DNA from: Nocardia niwae NBRC 108934 = DSM 45340
GTDB taxonomy: Bacteria; Actinomycetota; Actinomycetes; Mycobacteriales; Mycobacteriaceae
Length of the DNA: 64,000 nucleotides
Direction of reading: 5' to 3'
Assembly: GCF_001613465.1 (NCBI RefSeq)
Contig: NZ_BDCK01000045.1
Span: 23,685 to 87,684 of the forward strand
The position numbers were made by a program, and so were the translations under genes. This document shows, piece after piece, positions 42,590 through 48,935 of the stretch (its first letter is position 1; each line of letters starts with the position of its first letter). The notes beneath the pieces are model-generated. The model was not told where the DNA came from. It did no database searches and was given only the letters and a program-made list of their open reading frames with translations.

Positions 42590-43554
42590 CCGATCGGCGG
42601 GAGGGCAGGCAGCGGCGGAAGAACGATCTCCGGCAGCGGAGGCGGGACATACGCCAAAGCTTCGGCAGGCAAATACGGTTCGATCTCGTCGGGCACGTAG
42701 TCGCGGATCGGGGTCGGCGTGTACGGCTGCGGAGTGACCGCTTCCACGAGCGGATCGAAGTCGGCGAGCGACGGCAGCGGACCAGGCTCCCATGCGGGCA
42801 GCGTCGAATACGGCGCGGCAGGAATACCCGTCGGCGACGATTCGGGCAGCCACGGCAGCGGCGCCGGCTCCTCGATCATGTAGTCGCCAGGCGCGAGATT
42901 GTCGCCTTCACCGGGCAAGTAGTTGTGCCAGCCCATGAAGTAGCCCGCCCAGCCTTGCGCGAACTTCGCCGGATCGCTCCACGGTGCAGGCGAATCGCAG
43001 ATGGCGTCGAACTCGTGGCAGACACGGACCTCGTTCGGGCCGACGGGGCGCGGACCGGGGTTGGAGGTGCCGGGGAAAACTCCGGGCAGTGCGTCGTAGA
43101 TGCCGCCGGGGCGTCGTGGGTCACCGTATGTGATGACAGTGTCGGCGCCGCCCTGGTCCGCGAATTCCGACCCGAGGGAGTGGCCGATCACGGTGACGTG
43201 TCCGCCGGGGCATTCGGCGCGGTAGGCGTCCACGCGTCCCCGAAGCTTCGCAGTACCGTCCGTCACGGACTCGTCCTTGGTGTAGGGACCGGTCGGCCAG
43301 ACACTCGACTTGTAGTCCAACGACTCGACGCGGTAGCCCTGCTCGGCGTAGTAGGCGAGATGCGCGCCCATAACGGTCGGGCGGCCCGCCTCGACGTTCG
43401 CGCGTTCACCGTTGCCGCCGACACCGATAACGATGTCCCGACAATCCGGGGCAGCAGACGCGGGGGCAGCGAACCCCAAGGGTCCGAGGAAGGTAACAGC
43501 TCCGACGCCGCAGACTGTGCAGATGGCGGTGAGACGGCCCGGACGTCGGGTCAT
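42586..43554 (-). CDS. secreted alpha/beta serine hydrolase (PE-PPE/cutinase-like)
   Basis: 322 aa. A signal peptide (about 1-35: basic start, hydrophobic FLGPLGFAAPASAA, AxA cleavage) is followed by DIVIGVGGNGERANVEAG and the nucleophile elbow IGHSLGS (about residue 124); VITYGDPRRPGG may hold the acidic residue and YFMGWHNYL the histidine. The 120-residue C-terminus is Pro-rich. Unlike LysB it has a secretion signal, suggesting expression in the lysogen: cell-surface lipid modification or superinfection exclusion are possibilities. Sits behind an operator-like palindrome. Confidence 0.75.
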   Translation of the reverse strand: MTRRPGRLTAICTVCGVGAVTFLGPLGFAAPASAAPDCRDIVIGVGGNGERANVEAGRPTVMGAHLAYYAEQGYRVESLDYKSSVWPTGPYTKDESVTDGTAKLRGRVDAYRAECPGGHVTVIGHSLGSEFADQGGADTVITYGDPRRPGGIYDALPGVFPGTSNPGPRPVGPNEVRVCHEFDAICDSPAPWSDPAKFAQGWAGYFMGWHNYLPGEGDNLAPGDYMIEEPAPLPWLPESSPTGIPAAPYSTLPAWEPGPLPSLADFDPLVEAVTPQPYTPTPIRDYVPDEIEPYLPAEALAYVPPPLPEIVLPPLPALPPIG

Positions 43555-43586
43555 ATGTAGCCTCCTGGAGGCTGAAGTGTAGCGTG

Positions 43587-43605
43587 AACACTACCGCGTA
43601 GTGTT
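43587..43605. promoter_or_regulatory. perfect palindrome, operator candidate
   Basis: AACACTAC-CGC-GTAGTGTT, 8-bp arms with a 3-base centre. Overlaps a TTGACA-like box on the plus strand and lies 33 bases before the hydrolase start. Belongs to the GTAGCG/GTAGTG motif group. Confidence 0.6.
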
Positions 43606-43643
43606 GACACTATTGTATGGACTTGTGTAAAGCGGGAAGTTGA

Positions 43644-43685
43644 GGCCCGCCGACTCCCGAGGTAGCGAAAACCGGTCGGCGGGCC
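43644..43685 (-). terminator. hairpin downstream of the 43892-44428 gene
   Basis: 11-bp perfect stem GGCCCGCCGAC / GTCGGCGGGCC with a 20-base loop. It probably ends the transcript arriving from the right, isolating the hydrolase promoter. No T-run follows, so termination is uncertain. Confidence 0.5.
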
Positions 43686-43891
43686 AGCCGCGGCGCCTGA
43701 GGCTGCCAGCGGCTCGCCACCTAGATCCCCTACAGCCAGCGCGGCGTGAGATCGGCGCGGCGGCCCCCAGAGTGAATGGGGCACGAGGGTGGTGGCGAAA
43801 CTGTGCGGTGTTGGTTCTCCAGGCAGGCACCGACTACCTATCGCGTTACCTCGCAGTGGAGGTCGCACTACGCAGATATGCGCAGTTAAGT

Positions 43892-44428
43892 TCAGCCTTG
43901 CGGCGTCGAGTCGGTCTCGTGGTGAATGGAAACCGAACGAGCGAACACGGTGAGAGTCACCATGACCGCATTACTCGCCCCCGCAGTGTGCTTCCCGATC
44001 GGGTGGACGATGACTTCCGAATCGGCGGGTACGAGCACGGGAGTCCCATTGATCCGCACGGAGTTCGGACACAGCACGCCATGGCCGCCGTCGCGCCGAT
44101 CATCCTTGGTCCGCTCCACGATCTCGATATCGCATGCATCCGGAATGGGAACCAGCGGCTTCGCTGGAGGGTCTTCTGCCCATGTCAGCGCAAGGACTGG
44201 TGAGTCCTCACCCGTACGCAACTCGGGCTCTGCCGCGACAAGGCGGCCAGACCACCGGGTGGACGATTCGCCGTCACCTTCATCAACTGTGATGAACACG
44301 GGCTTTTCCGGGCCGTAGTAGATGCTCCGCGCCGCCTTGGTCGACAGCGGAAGGCGAGTGTGGTCCTCGTCGGGCTCGAATGCGTGCAGCAGGTTCCATT
44401 CGGAGTCCCAGACGCGGGCGTACTTCAC
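43892..44428 (-). CDS. early-region protein with a tail-hub N-terminal-like domain
   Basis: 178 aa from GTG 44428 (AGGAGAATAAC upstream). The first 70 residues parallel the start of the intein-bearing tail protein: ARVWDSEWNLLHAF versus IRIWTGDWNLVDTL, and VFITVDEGDG...TRWSGRL versus VFITVDKDGARWSGRL. The C-terminal part is a beta domain (GVLCPNSVRINGTPVLVPAD). Encoded far from the tail genes; may mimic or occupy the hub. Confidence 0.65.
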   Translation of the reverse strand: MKYARVWDSEWNLLHAFEPDEDHTRLPLSTKAARSIYYGPEKPVFITVDEGDGESSTRWSGRLVAAEPELRTGEDSPVLALTWAEDPPAKPLVPIPDACDIEIVERTKDDRRDGGHGVLCPNSVRINGTPVLVPADSEVIVHPIGKHTAGASNAVMVTLTVFARSVSIHHETDSTPQG

Positions 44429-44474
44429 GTTATTCTCCTGGTTGTGGCCCGTCATCGTTTGAGCGCTGTCGGAG

Positions 44475-44696
44475 CTATGACTTGCGCTTTCCACCGCCGG
44501 GCCAGCGGCCGAACACGATTTTGTAGTAGCGGGCTGCGAGCCCGGACGCTTCGCGCAACGACATGTGTTGCAGCAGCAGTGTTTGCAGCGTCCGAAATGG
44601 ATGCTCGGAATTAGCCCACTTGGCGCGGCCCTCGCCGACCGTCCAATAGTCGTTGAGTTCCTTGGACGCGCCGGTCTTGCCGTCAGGGTCAGCCAT
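44475..44696 (-). CDS. conserved small phage protein, 73 aa
   Basis: From ATG 44696 with AGGGGGCG upstream. Basic, helical: KELNDYWTVGEGRAKWANSE then HPFRTLQTLLLQHMSLREAS and a Lys/Arg-rich end. This sequence style (KWxxSPHPWTTLxxHL) occurs near actinophage capsid or early genes; function unknown. Confidence 0.6.
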   Translation of the reverse strand: MADPDGKTGASKELNDYWTVGEGRAKWANSEHPFRTLQTLLLQHMSLREASGLAARYYKIVFGRWPGGGKRKS

Positions 44697-44713
44697 CACG
44701 CCCCCTGGGATAA

Positions 44714-44863
44714 CTAGAAGGTGAGTCGCCCGACCGGGACCGTGATCAAACGCCCGTCGCGAGTCCTGCACTCCGCGTACGGGAACGGCCACCGCCAGCG
44801 ACGTTCGACCGTCACCAGTTCGGGTTCGTCAGGCGCCCACGCGACATCACCAGGCCACGGCAT
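44714..44863 (-). CDS. small phage protein, 49 aa
   Basis: From ATG 44863, overlapping the stop before it (TGATG). WPGDVAWAPDEPELVTVERR, RWPFPYAECRTRDGRLITVP: Trp/Arg-rich, beta-like. Supported by coupling and reading frame only. Confidence 0.5.
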   Translation of the reverse strand: MPWPGDVAWAPDEPELVTVERRWRWPFPYAECRTRDGRLITVPVGRLTF

Positions 44864-45078
44864 CAACGCTCAGACTCCACGGCACCCCAGTACGGCGACT
44901 CGCCCGCAGCCAGTTGCAGACTGATTCGCTCCGTGTACTCGTTCACGCGTTCCCGCCCGGTCTCCCGGAAGCGTTTGCCGTTGATGAACCAGTCCGCGCC
45001 TGCGGTGGTCGGCCAGAAGTCAGGAGTGCTGTACTGGTTCGGCATACGATCGACGGTCTCTTCCAGGAACTCGCTCAC
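44863..45078 (-). CDS. small phage protein, 71 aa
   Basis: From GTG 45078 with GGAGGCGCA upstream; GTGA overlap with the gene before. SEFLEETVDRMPNQYSTPDF, then GADWFINGKRFRETGRERV and a helical end. No domain recognised. Confidence 0.55.
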   Translation of the reverse strand: MSEFLEETVDRMPNQYSTPDFWPTTAGADWFINGKRFRETGRERVNEYTERISLQLAAGESPYWGAVESER

Positions 45079-45248
45079 TGCGCCTCCGCAAGCCGGAACG
45101 CAGCGTAGGAAGCAGCGACATCCGGGTACAGCGGCGTCAGCACGGCATCGACAGACGAGGTGATCGAATCCACTCGCAGCGCTTCGCACAGCTCATCGGT
45201 GACAGCGCACACGATGCCGCTGACCTGCTCGGGCGTCACATCGGACAT
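45075..45248 (-). CDS. small helical protein, 57 aa
   Basis: From ATG 45248 with CCAGGAGTCC upstream. SDVTPEQVSGIVCAVTDELC, LTPLYPDVAASYAAFRLAEA. First coding gene downstream (leftward) of the tRNA cluster. Function unknown. Confidence 0.55.
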   Translation of the reverse strand: MSDVTPEQVSGIVCAVTDELCEALRVDSITSSVDAVLTPLYPDVAASYAAFRLAEAQ

Positions 45249-45370
45249 CAGGACTCCTGGCATGGAAAGAAGGGATGGCCCGGCTGCCGTTGCGGGAGTG
45301 TGGGCCATTGCGCGGAAGACAGAGGGCACGATCCCCAAGCGCGAACGCTCAAGCTCGCTAGCAACGAGTC

Positions 45371-45385
45371 CCAGACCCCGTCTGG
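45371..45385. terminator. short hairpin left of the tRNA cluster
   Basis: CCAGAC-CCC-GTCTGG followed on the plus strand by TTTATCTT. Could be a terminator for rightward transcripts or a processing hairpin. Confidence 0.35.
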
Positions 45386-45399
45386 TTTATCTTCCAAGC

Positions 45400-45480
45400 G
45401 GGACTCCAGGGCAGGGCTCGAACCTGCCTACGAACTCGGTTATTTCACGAGACGGTCTACCGGTGACCTACTGGAGTCCC
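45400..45480 (-). tRNA. aberrant tRNA-like RNA (no standard anticodon)
   Basis: 81 nt. Elements in order: stem GGGACTCCAG, linker TA, D-arm GGTC/GACC with loop ACCGGTA, 4-bp stem CTCG/CGAG closing a nine-base loop TGAAATAAC, T-arm GGCAGG/CCTGCC with loop TTCGAGC, and CTGGAGTCCC closing the first stem over 10 bp. The D and T loops are tRNA-like, but acceptor plus T stem is 16 bp and the anticodon loop is two bases too long. It may be a degenerate tRNA (GAA is present), an unusual decoder or a mimic. Lies five bases beyond tRNA-Ser. Confidence 0.5.
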
Positions 45481-45484
45481 TTGC

Positions 45485-45567
45485 GGAAGGTTGAGGAGTC
45501 GAACCCCAACGCCGAAACGCCCCTCCGGTTTTCAAGACCGGCTGGCCTCCACAGGCCGGAACCTTCC
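45485..45567 (-). tRNA. tRNA-Ser(UGA)
   Basis: 83 nt class II tRNA. Acceptor GGAAGGT / ACCTTCC, anticodon loop CTTGAAA (anticodon TGA) on a GCCGG/CCGG(A) stem, a long variable arm (GGGGCGTTTCGGCG region) as expected for Ser, T loop TTCGACT. CCA is not encoded. Decodes UCA, a rare codon in high-GC hosts. Confidence 0.85.
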
Positions 45568-45685
45568 AAACCCGCCGAAGTAAGGAAGCCGAAGCTCTAG
45601 CCTTGACGGGCATCATCGTTAACTCCAGCCCGCACCCACGGTGGGCGTGCACACCCACTGCCAGCATGTGGGGCAGGCTGAATTG
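45568..45685. other. spacer between tRNA-Ser and tRNA-Met
   Basis: 118 bases with small hairpin potential (AAGCCGAAGCTCT; CCCACGGTGGG) and no gene. Probably transcribed and processed away. Confidence 0.35.
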
Positions 45686-45761
45686 TGGCAATGGTCGGAT
45701 TTGAACCGACGACCTGCGGGATATGAGCCCGCCGCGCTTGACCGAACTGCGCCACACTGCT
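45686..45761 (-). tRNA. tRNA-Met(CAU) with initiator-like features
   Basis: 76 nt. Acceptor AGCAGTG / CATTGCC with an unpaired A1-C72, D-arm GCGC/GCGC, anticodon stem GCGGG/CCCGC with loop CTCATAT (CAT), T-arm GTCGG/CCGAC with loop TTCAAAT, discriminator A. A mismatch at 1-72 and three G-C pairs next to the anticodon loop are hallmarks of bacterial initiator tRNA. The D-stem (C11-G24) is elongator-like, and tRNA-Ile2 (lysidine) cannot be excluded. Confidence 0.85.
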
Positions 45762-45769
45762 ACGTCCGC

Positions 45770-46075
45770 GGTGGCCCAGGGCTGCCGTGGCTACACCCTG
45801 GGCCGTGAAGGCTGTCGCCCTACAGGAGAGGACCTTCTACTTTTACCGCGAGAAAGGCAGGCGCCGACTGGAACAAGCCAGCCGACCACCTGCCCTGTGA
45901 TCGCCCCCGAAGGGACTGGTGGGCTCTTACCCCACTGCTCGGCAGATCTTGTCTGCCGCAAATCCGTGACCCCGGCGATGTGCCCGATCTTTCAGGGCAG
46001 GGATCGTTCCGGGGTTTTCACATGTCCTCAGGGGGAGGCCGAAGCTTACGAATCCCGAGGCGCGCGCTCCCCGAC
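45770..46075 (-). ncRNA. large structured RNA with RNase P RNA-like (P12) motif
   Basis: Non-coding, leftward, immediately 5' of tRNA-Met. It contains GTGGGGTAAGAGCCCACC (45935-45918), an exact fit to the bacterial RNase P RNA P12 signature GTGnGGTAAGAGCnCACC, a TGAGGA (46030-46025) reminiscent of conserved region I and a CGACAG (45817-45812) reminiscent of region V. Further stems: ACCCCGG/CCGGGGT, GGCAGA/TCTGCC, TCCC-TTCG-GGGG. The loop sequence CCTGCCCTG (46001-45993) pairs perfectly with CAGGGCAGG (45897-45889), a likely pseudoknot. The canonical GAGGAAAGTCC of P4 is absent, so catalysis is doubtful. Ends are approximate. Confidence 0.55.
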
Positions 46076-46146
46076 CGCACCCACACGGCCGGAACGCCGA
46101 CCTGTTTTTGGGTATGCGAAATACAAGCAAGGCTCAGCCTACACTA

Positions 46147-46165
46147 CTGTGTCCATCGGACACAG
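46147..46165. promoter_or_regulatory. perfect palindrome upstream of the structured RNA
   Basis: CTGTGTCC-ATC-GGACACAG, 8-bp arms. It lies in the 113-base gap between the T5orf172 gene stop (46279) and the structured RNA and could be an operator or a hairpin for the RNA promoter. Confidence 0.4.
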
Positions 46166-46278
46166 CTTTGAATCGCCATTTTCCGGCCCGCCATCCAATG
46201 CTCCCCACTTGAACGAGCGCCCAACCTGCACGAATGGAAATTACTGTGATTTACGTCACTTTCTTCCAGAATCGGCGA

Positions 46279-46959
46279 TTAGGCCGCTACTTCTTCTTCA
46301 AACTCCATCCTCAACCGCTCAATATGCGCCAAAAGATCGGCAGTCGGATGAAACCACTCCCCCAAATGCCGAGCGTCGGAGAACTGGTCATGCCGCCCCG
46401 CCTCAAGCTGCGATCCGCCGAACTCAATCGCTACCAACTCATCGTGCGGCACCTGGGTAAGACGCGTGCGCAAGTTCCTTGTGGTACCAATCTTGATGTA
46501 CACGCCGAACCGCAGATAGTAGACGACGGACCTGCGATACGAGTATTTCAGCAGCTGCTCGTGCCACATCCGCCTATGCCTCGCCTCGCTTCGAACATAC
46601 CTGCAACCATCCGACGCACAGCGCACGGTATCACCGTCTCCGGTCAGCCACAGAGCGCCAGAACGGCGGCATTTCGGGCACCAGCCATTGAGGCGTCGAG
46701 CATCTGTAGGCACGACTGCCGCCACTTCCTGCTCGACTACCGTTTGGCGCGCTTGAAGCGTCTCCGCAGCAAGATTGAAGTCCCGTACAGCGATGCGCCA
46801 ATGGTCAACGCAAAGGCGCACGTCAGACACGATCGCATCCGAAGCTTCGGTTTCACACCCTGGTTGACCGCAAAGAGAGAACTCATACAACTTTGCGGGA
46901 TCAGCCGAGGCACCGCGCGGATTGAAGAATACCGGATTTGACTTGAAGTCGGACAGCAC
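46279..46959 (-). CDS. T5orf172/GIY-YIG-like nuclease domain protein
   Basis: Start uncertain: GTG 46959 is preferred because the conserved box at 46996-47013 and the stop of the previous gene (47021) lie upstream; the frame is open to GTG 47088. Early Cys/His motif (CGQPGCETEA ... CVDHWR), a zinc ribbon (CPKCRRSGALWLTGDGDTVRC), and a C-terminal T5orf172-like domain (VYYLRFGVYIKIGTTRNLRT ... FGGSQLEAGRHDQFSDARH ... EWFHPTADLLAHI). This GIY-YIG relative is found in phage and mobile-element endonucleases. Possibly a free-standing nuclease near the tRNA cluster. Confidence 0.7.
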   Translation of the reverse strand: MLSDFKSNPVFFNPRGASADPAKLYEFSLCGQPGCETEASDAIVSDVRLCVDHWRIAVRDFNLAAETLQARQTVVEQEVAAVVPTDARRLNGWCPKCRRSGALWLTGDGDTVRCASDGCRYVRSEARHRRMWHEQLLKYSYRRSVVYYLRFGVYIKIGTTRNLRTRLTQVPHDELVAIEFGGSQLEAGRHDQFSDARHLGEWFHPTADLLAHIERLRMEFEEEVAA

Positions 46960-46995
46960 AAACCCCCGAACTCGCTCAACCTTCTCAAGCAATTC

Positions 46996-47013
46996 TATCG
47001 GGCTTGTATAGTC
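46996..47013 (-). promoter_or_regulatory. conserved 18-bp box upstream of the T5orf172 gene
   Basis: Minus strand GACTATACAAGCCCGATA, 15 of 18 bases identical to the copies at 39443 and 56751. Begins eight bases beyond the stop of the preceding gene. Confidence 0.5.
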
Positions 47014-47020
47014 GCCCCGT

Positions 47021-47632
47021 TCACGCCACTTCCGCCGCGAGCGAGAAGTACGCCGCCCCATCCACGCACGAATCCTGTTTGTGTCCACTGGCTTCCCGCG
47101 CGACCTTCAACAGGGCCATCATCAAAGCGACGTCGCGGGCATCAACCCAGCCTTTGCCCCACGCATCCCGAAGGTAGCGGGTCCAGTACTCGGCGATCCG
47201 TTGCAGGTTCTCGGACGGCGGCCCGTACTGTTCCTCCCGATCCCCGCACACCAGTTTCTCGGCTTCTCGCAACACCTGAGCGCGGACTACGAGCGGGACA
47301 CCCAACTCGTCATCCAGCTTGCGGCAGGCCGCGACTTCCTCGGTCTTGCCGTAGTCCGCGTTGGGGTCCGGCAGCGGCGTGTACGGTTCCTCCAACGCGA
47401 GCGTCAAACCTGTTGCTTCGCAGAACGCTTCGAGGGTGGTAAAGCCGTCGAGCCGGTTGCCCATGCGGATCGCGGACTCCAGGCAGAGCGGGCCGTCGTC
47501 GTCCTCGGGTACGACGAACACCTTCGCCACCCCACCCCGATACTTCAAATGCAGGTACTCGCCTTTGTCGGTCCACACATCCCACGCTGACGGCATCCCG
47601 TAGCAGGTTTGGACCGCTTTCACGATACGCAT
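47021..47632 (-). CDS. DUF6378-like protein
   Basis: 203 aa from ATG 47632 (TGATG overlap with Thg1). N-terminal 90 residues alpha/beta (WDVWTDKGEYLHLKYRGGVA; FVVPEDDDGPLCLESAIRMG). C-terminal part REEQYGPPSENLQRIAEYW, VALMMALLKVAREASG, DSCVDGAAYFSLAAE is the DUF6378 signature of phage proteins related to all-alpha nucleotide pyrophosphohydrolases. Likely nucleotide-pool role. Confidence 0.75.
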   Translation of the reverse strand: MRIVKAVQTCYGMPSAWDVWTDKGEYLHLKYRGGVAKVFVVPEDDDGPLCLESAIRMGNRLDGFTTLEAFCEATGLTLALEEPYTPLPDPNADYGKTEEVAACRKLDDELGVPLVVRAQVLREAEKLVCGDREEQYGPPSENLQRIAEYWTRYLRDAWGKGWVDARDVALMMALLKVAREASGHKQDSCVDGAAYFSLAAEVA

Positions 47633-48327
47633 CACGCCGCCTCCCGTTCCACGTCGATCATGCTGCCGAGGTATTGGTCGATGTCCGCGTACGTCCACTG
47701 GTCATTCAGATAGGTGCCGTCACGCAGGATGAAGGTGCCGTTCTTCTCCTGCTCGTTCAGGTCAGTCGCCCAGTTGACGCCGATCCCGTGAAGCATGTCG
47801 TGAAGGTCGGCGCGTTTCTTCCCATGCAACTGCCTGTGCGAGAAATGAGCCTGCGCAAGCATTTGGAGGCTGTTGCGTTCCCAATCCCGCTGCCGCCACA
47901 CAAACACATTCGGGGCATCCGCACGGGGCACCACAAACGCGCGCGAATCGAACGCCGCTGGGTAGGGGCCTTCGGGCATGCGCTGGTTGAAGTACCCCGT
48001 GAACAGCGACGCCGACAACGACACCAGTTTGTTCAGCTCGTATCCGAACCAGCCTTGGGTCTGATGCGTGTCGTAGTCGGTCAGCATGAACGTCGCCTCA
48101 TCCGACTGCACATAGCCGAGCTTGAAACCCTGCATCTCCCCCGCAGTCATACGCGCTGCCCCGACCATCGCCGCCATAAGCGACCGGTCGAAAGGGCGAT
48201 CCATGTCCCGCGTGTACGTGTGGAACGCGCGACCATCCACACGAATGAACACGCAACTGTTCGGGGTCAGTCGATAGTCGGATGCGGCCTCGTAGGACTT
48301 CATTCGTTCACCGATGCTGTTGGTCAT
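47632..48327 (-). CDS. tRNA-His guanylyltransferase (Thg1-like)
   Basis: 231 aa from ATG 48327 (ATGA overlap). Catalytic palm: CVFIRVDGRAFHTYTR (metal Asp, about 35), YVQSDEATFML (about 80), with ELNKLVSLSASLFTGYF, and WRQRDWERNSLQMLAQAHF for the HINNLYN-like region. Thg1 adds G-1 to tRNA-His or, as bacterial Thg1-like proteins, repairs tRNA 5' ends by 3'-5' polymerisation. No tRNA-His is in the window, so 5'-end repair is attractive. Rare in phages. Confidence 0.9.
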   Translation of the reverse strand: MTNSIGERMKSYEAASDYRLTPNSCVFIRVDGRAFHTYTRDMDRPFDRSLMAAMVGAARMTAGEMQGFKLGYVQSDEATFMLTDYDTHQTQGWFGYELNKLVSLSASLFTGYFNQRMPEGPYPAAFDSRAFVVPRADAPNVFVWRQRDWERNSLQMLAQAHFSHRQLHGKKRADLHDMLHGIGVNWATDLNEQEKNGTFILRDGTYLNDQWTYADIDQYLGSMIDVEREAA

Positions 48328-48935
48328 GCTGCCTGCTTCCATCCGTGGCGTGCGAGGACACCAGCGATGTCGGGTGCCGTCCAGCCCTCGGGCTTCAAAA
48401 TCTTGTTATCCGATTCGCGGCGGACCACTTTGCCGTCGACGAGCTTCGCCATGTTCGAGTCGTTGACCGCCTGCCACACTTCATCCAGTGGGATACGCAG
48501 CAGCACAGCGAGGCTCGACAGCGCATACATGGTGCGATGCGTGTACGTGTCCACCTGGATCAGGTTCCGGGCGGTCACTGCACGTCGGATCGTCCGGTCG
48601 TCGTCTTCGAGGTCGCTGAGGATGCCGGCGATGTCGTCGTCCGACAGCACCGACCATGACGGTGTTTGCGCACTGGGTACGAGCAGGTCGGTGATGTATT
48701 TGCGGGCGATCCCGAGCCGCAGCAACAAACCCGCCCGCACGTATAACCCGTCGGCTATGGCGTCAGCAACCTCGGTCATGTCGCGTGCAGTGAGTGCCGC
48801 AGCGAGTTCATTGCGTTCCTCGTCGACCAGCCGCAACGCCAACTGCACTTCATCATCCGGCACCCAACCGGGCAGGTCCCGCATCCGCACACCACACGCG
48901 GCATTGAAGCGGGCGACGTCAGAGAAGAGGGTCAC
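48324..48935 (-). CDS. MazG/HisE-like nucleotide pyrophosphohydrolase
   Basis: 203 aa from GTG 48935. DEVQLALRLVDEERNELAAA with AEVADAIADGLYVRAGLLLR gives the E-x-x-E...E-x-x-D pattern of all-alpha NTP pyrophosphohydrolases, and a second domain with LDEVWQAVNDSNMAKLVDGK and ESDNKILKPEGWTAPDI. Typical phage enzyme adjusting dNTP or (p)ppGpp-like pools. Confidence 0.82.
   Translation of the reverse strand: MTLFSDVARFNAACGVRMRDLPGWVPDDEVQLALRLVDEERNELAAALTARDMTEVADAIADGLYVRAGLLLRLGIARKYITDLLVPSAQTPSWSVLSDDDIAGILSDLEDDDRTIRRAVTARNLIQVDTYTHRTMYALSSLAVLLRIPLDEVWQAVNDSNMAKLVDGKVVRRESDNKILKPEGWTAPDIAGVLARHGWKQAA

Larger units (their letters stand above)
43555..43891. promoter_or_regulatory. control region of the secreted hydrolase
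   Basis: 337 bases without a convincing gene. It contains GTAGCGT (43579-43585), the perfect palindrome at 43587-43605, TTGACA on the plus strand (43603-43608), TACACT on the minus strand, and the hairpin at 43644-43685. A leftward 105-codon frame here is Arg/Pro/Ser-rich and unconvincing. Confidence 0.5.

Noticed and set aside
42586..43554. LysB mycolylarabinogalactan esterase
   Set aside because: Has a clear signal peptide and a Pro-rich tail, and lies far from the endolysin; a role in lysis is not favoured, though not excluded.
43551..43868. 105-codon leftward frame upstream of the secreted hydrolase
   Set aside because: Overlaps palindrome, hairpin and promoter-like elements, with Pro/Arg/Ser-rich composition; treated as control region.
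45779..45804. Intrinsic terminator from the GGCCCAGGG/CCCTGGGCC inverted repeat
   Set aside because: No T-run on either side and it lies directly 5' of tRNA-Met; more likely part of the structured RNA's 3' end.
45770..46075. tmRNA
   Set aside because: No alanine-tRNA-like ends and no tag reading frame seen; the RNase P P12-like motif fits better.
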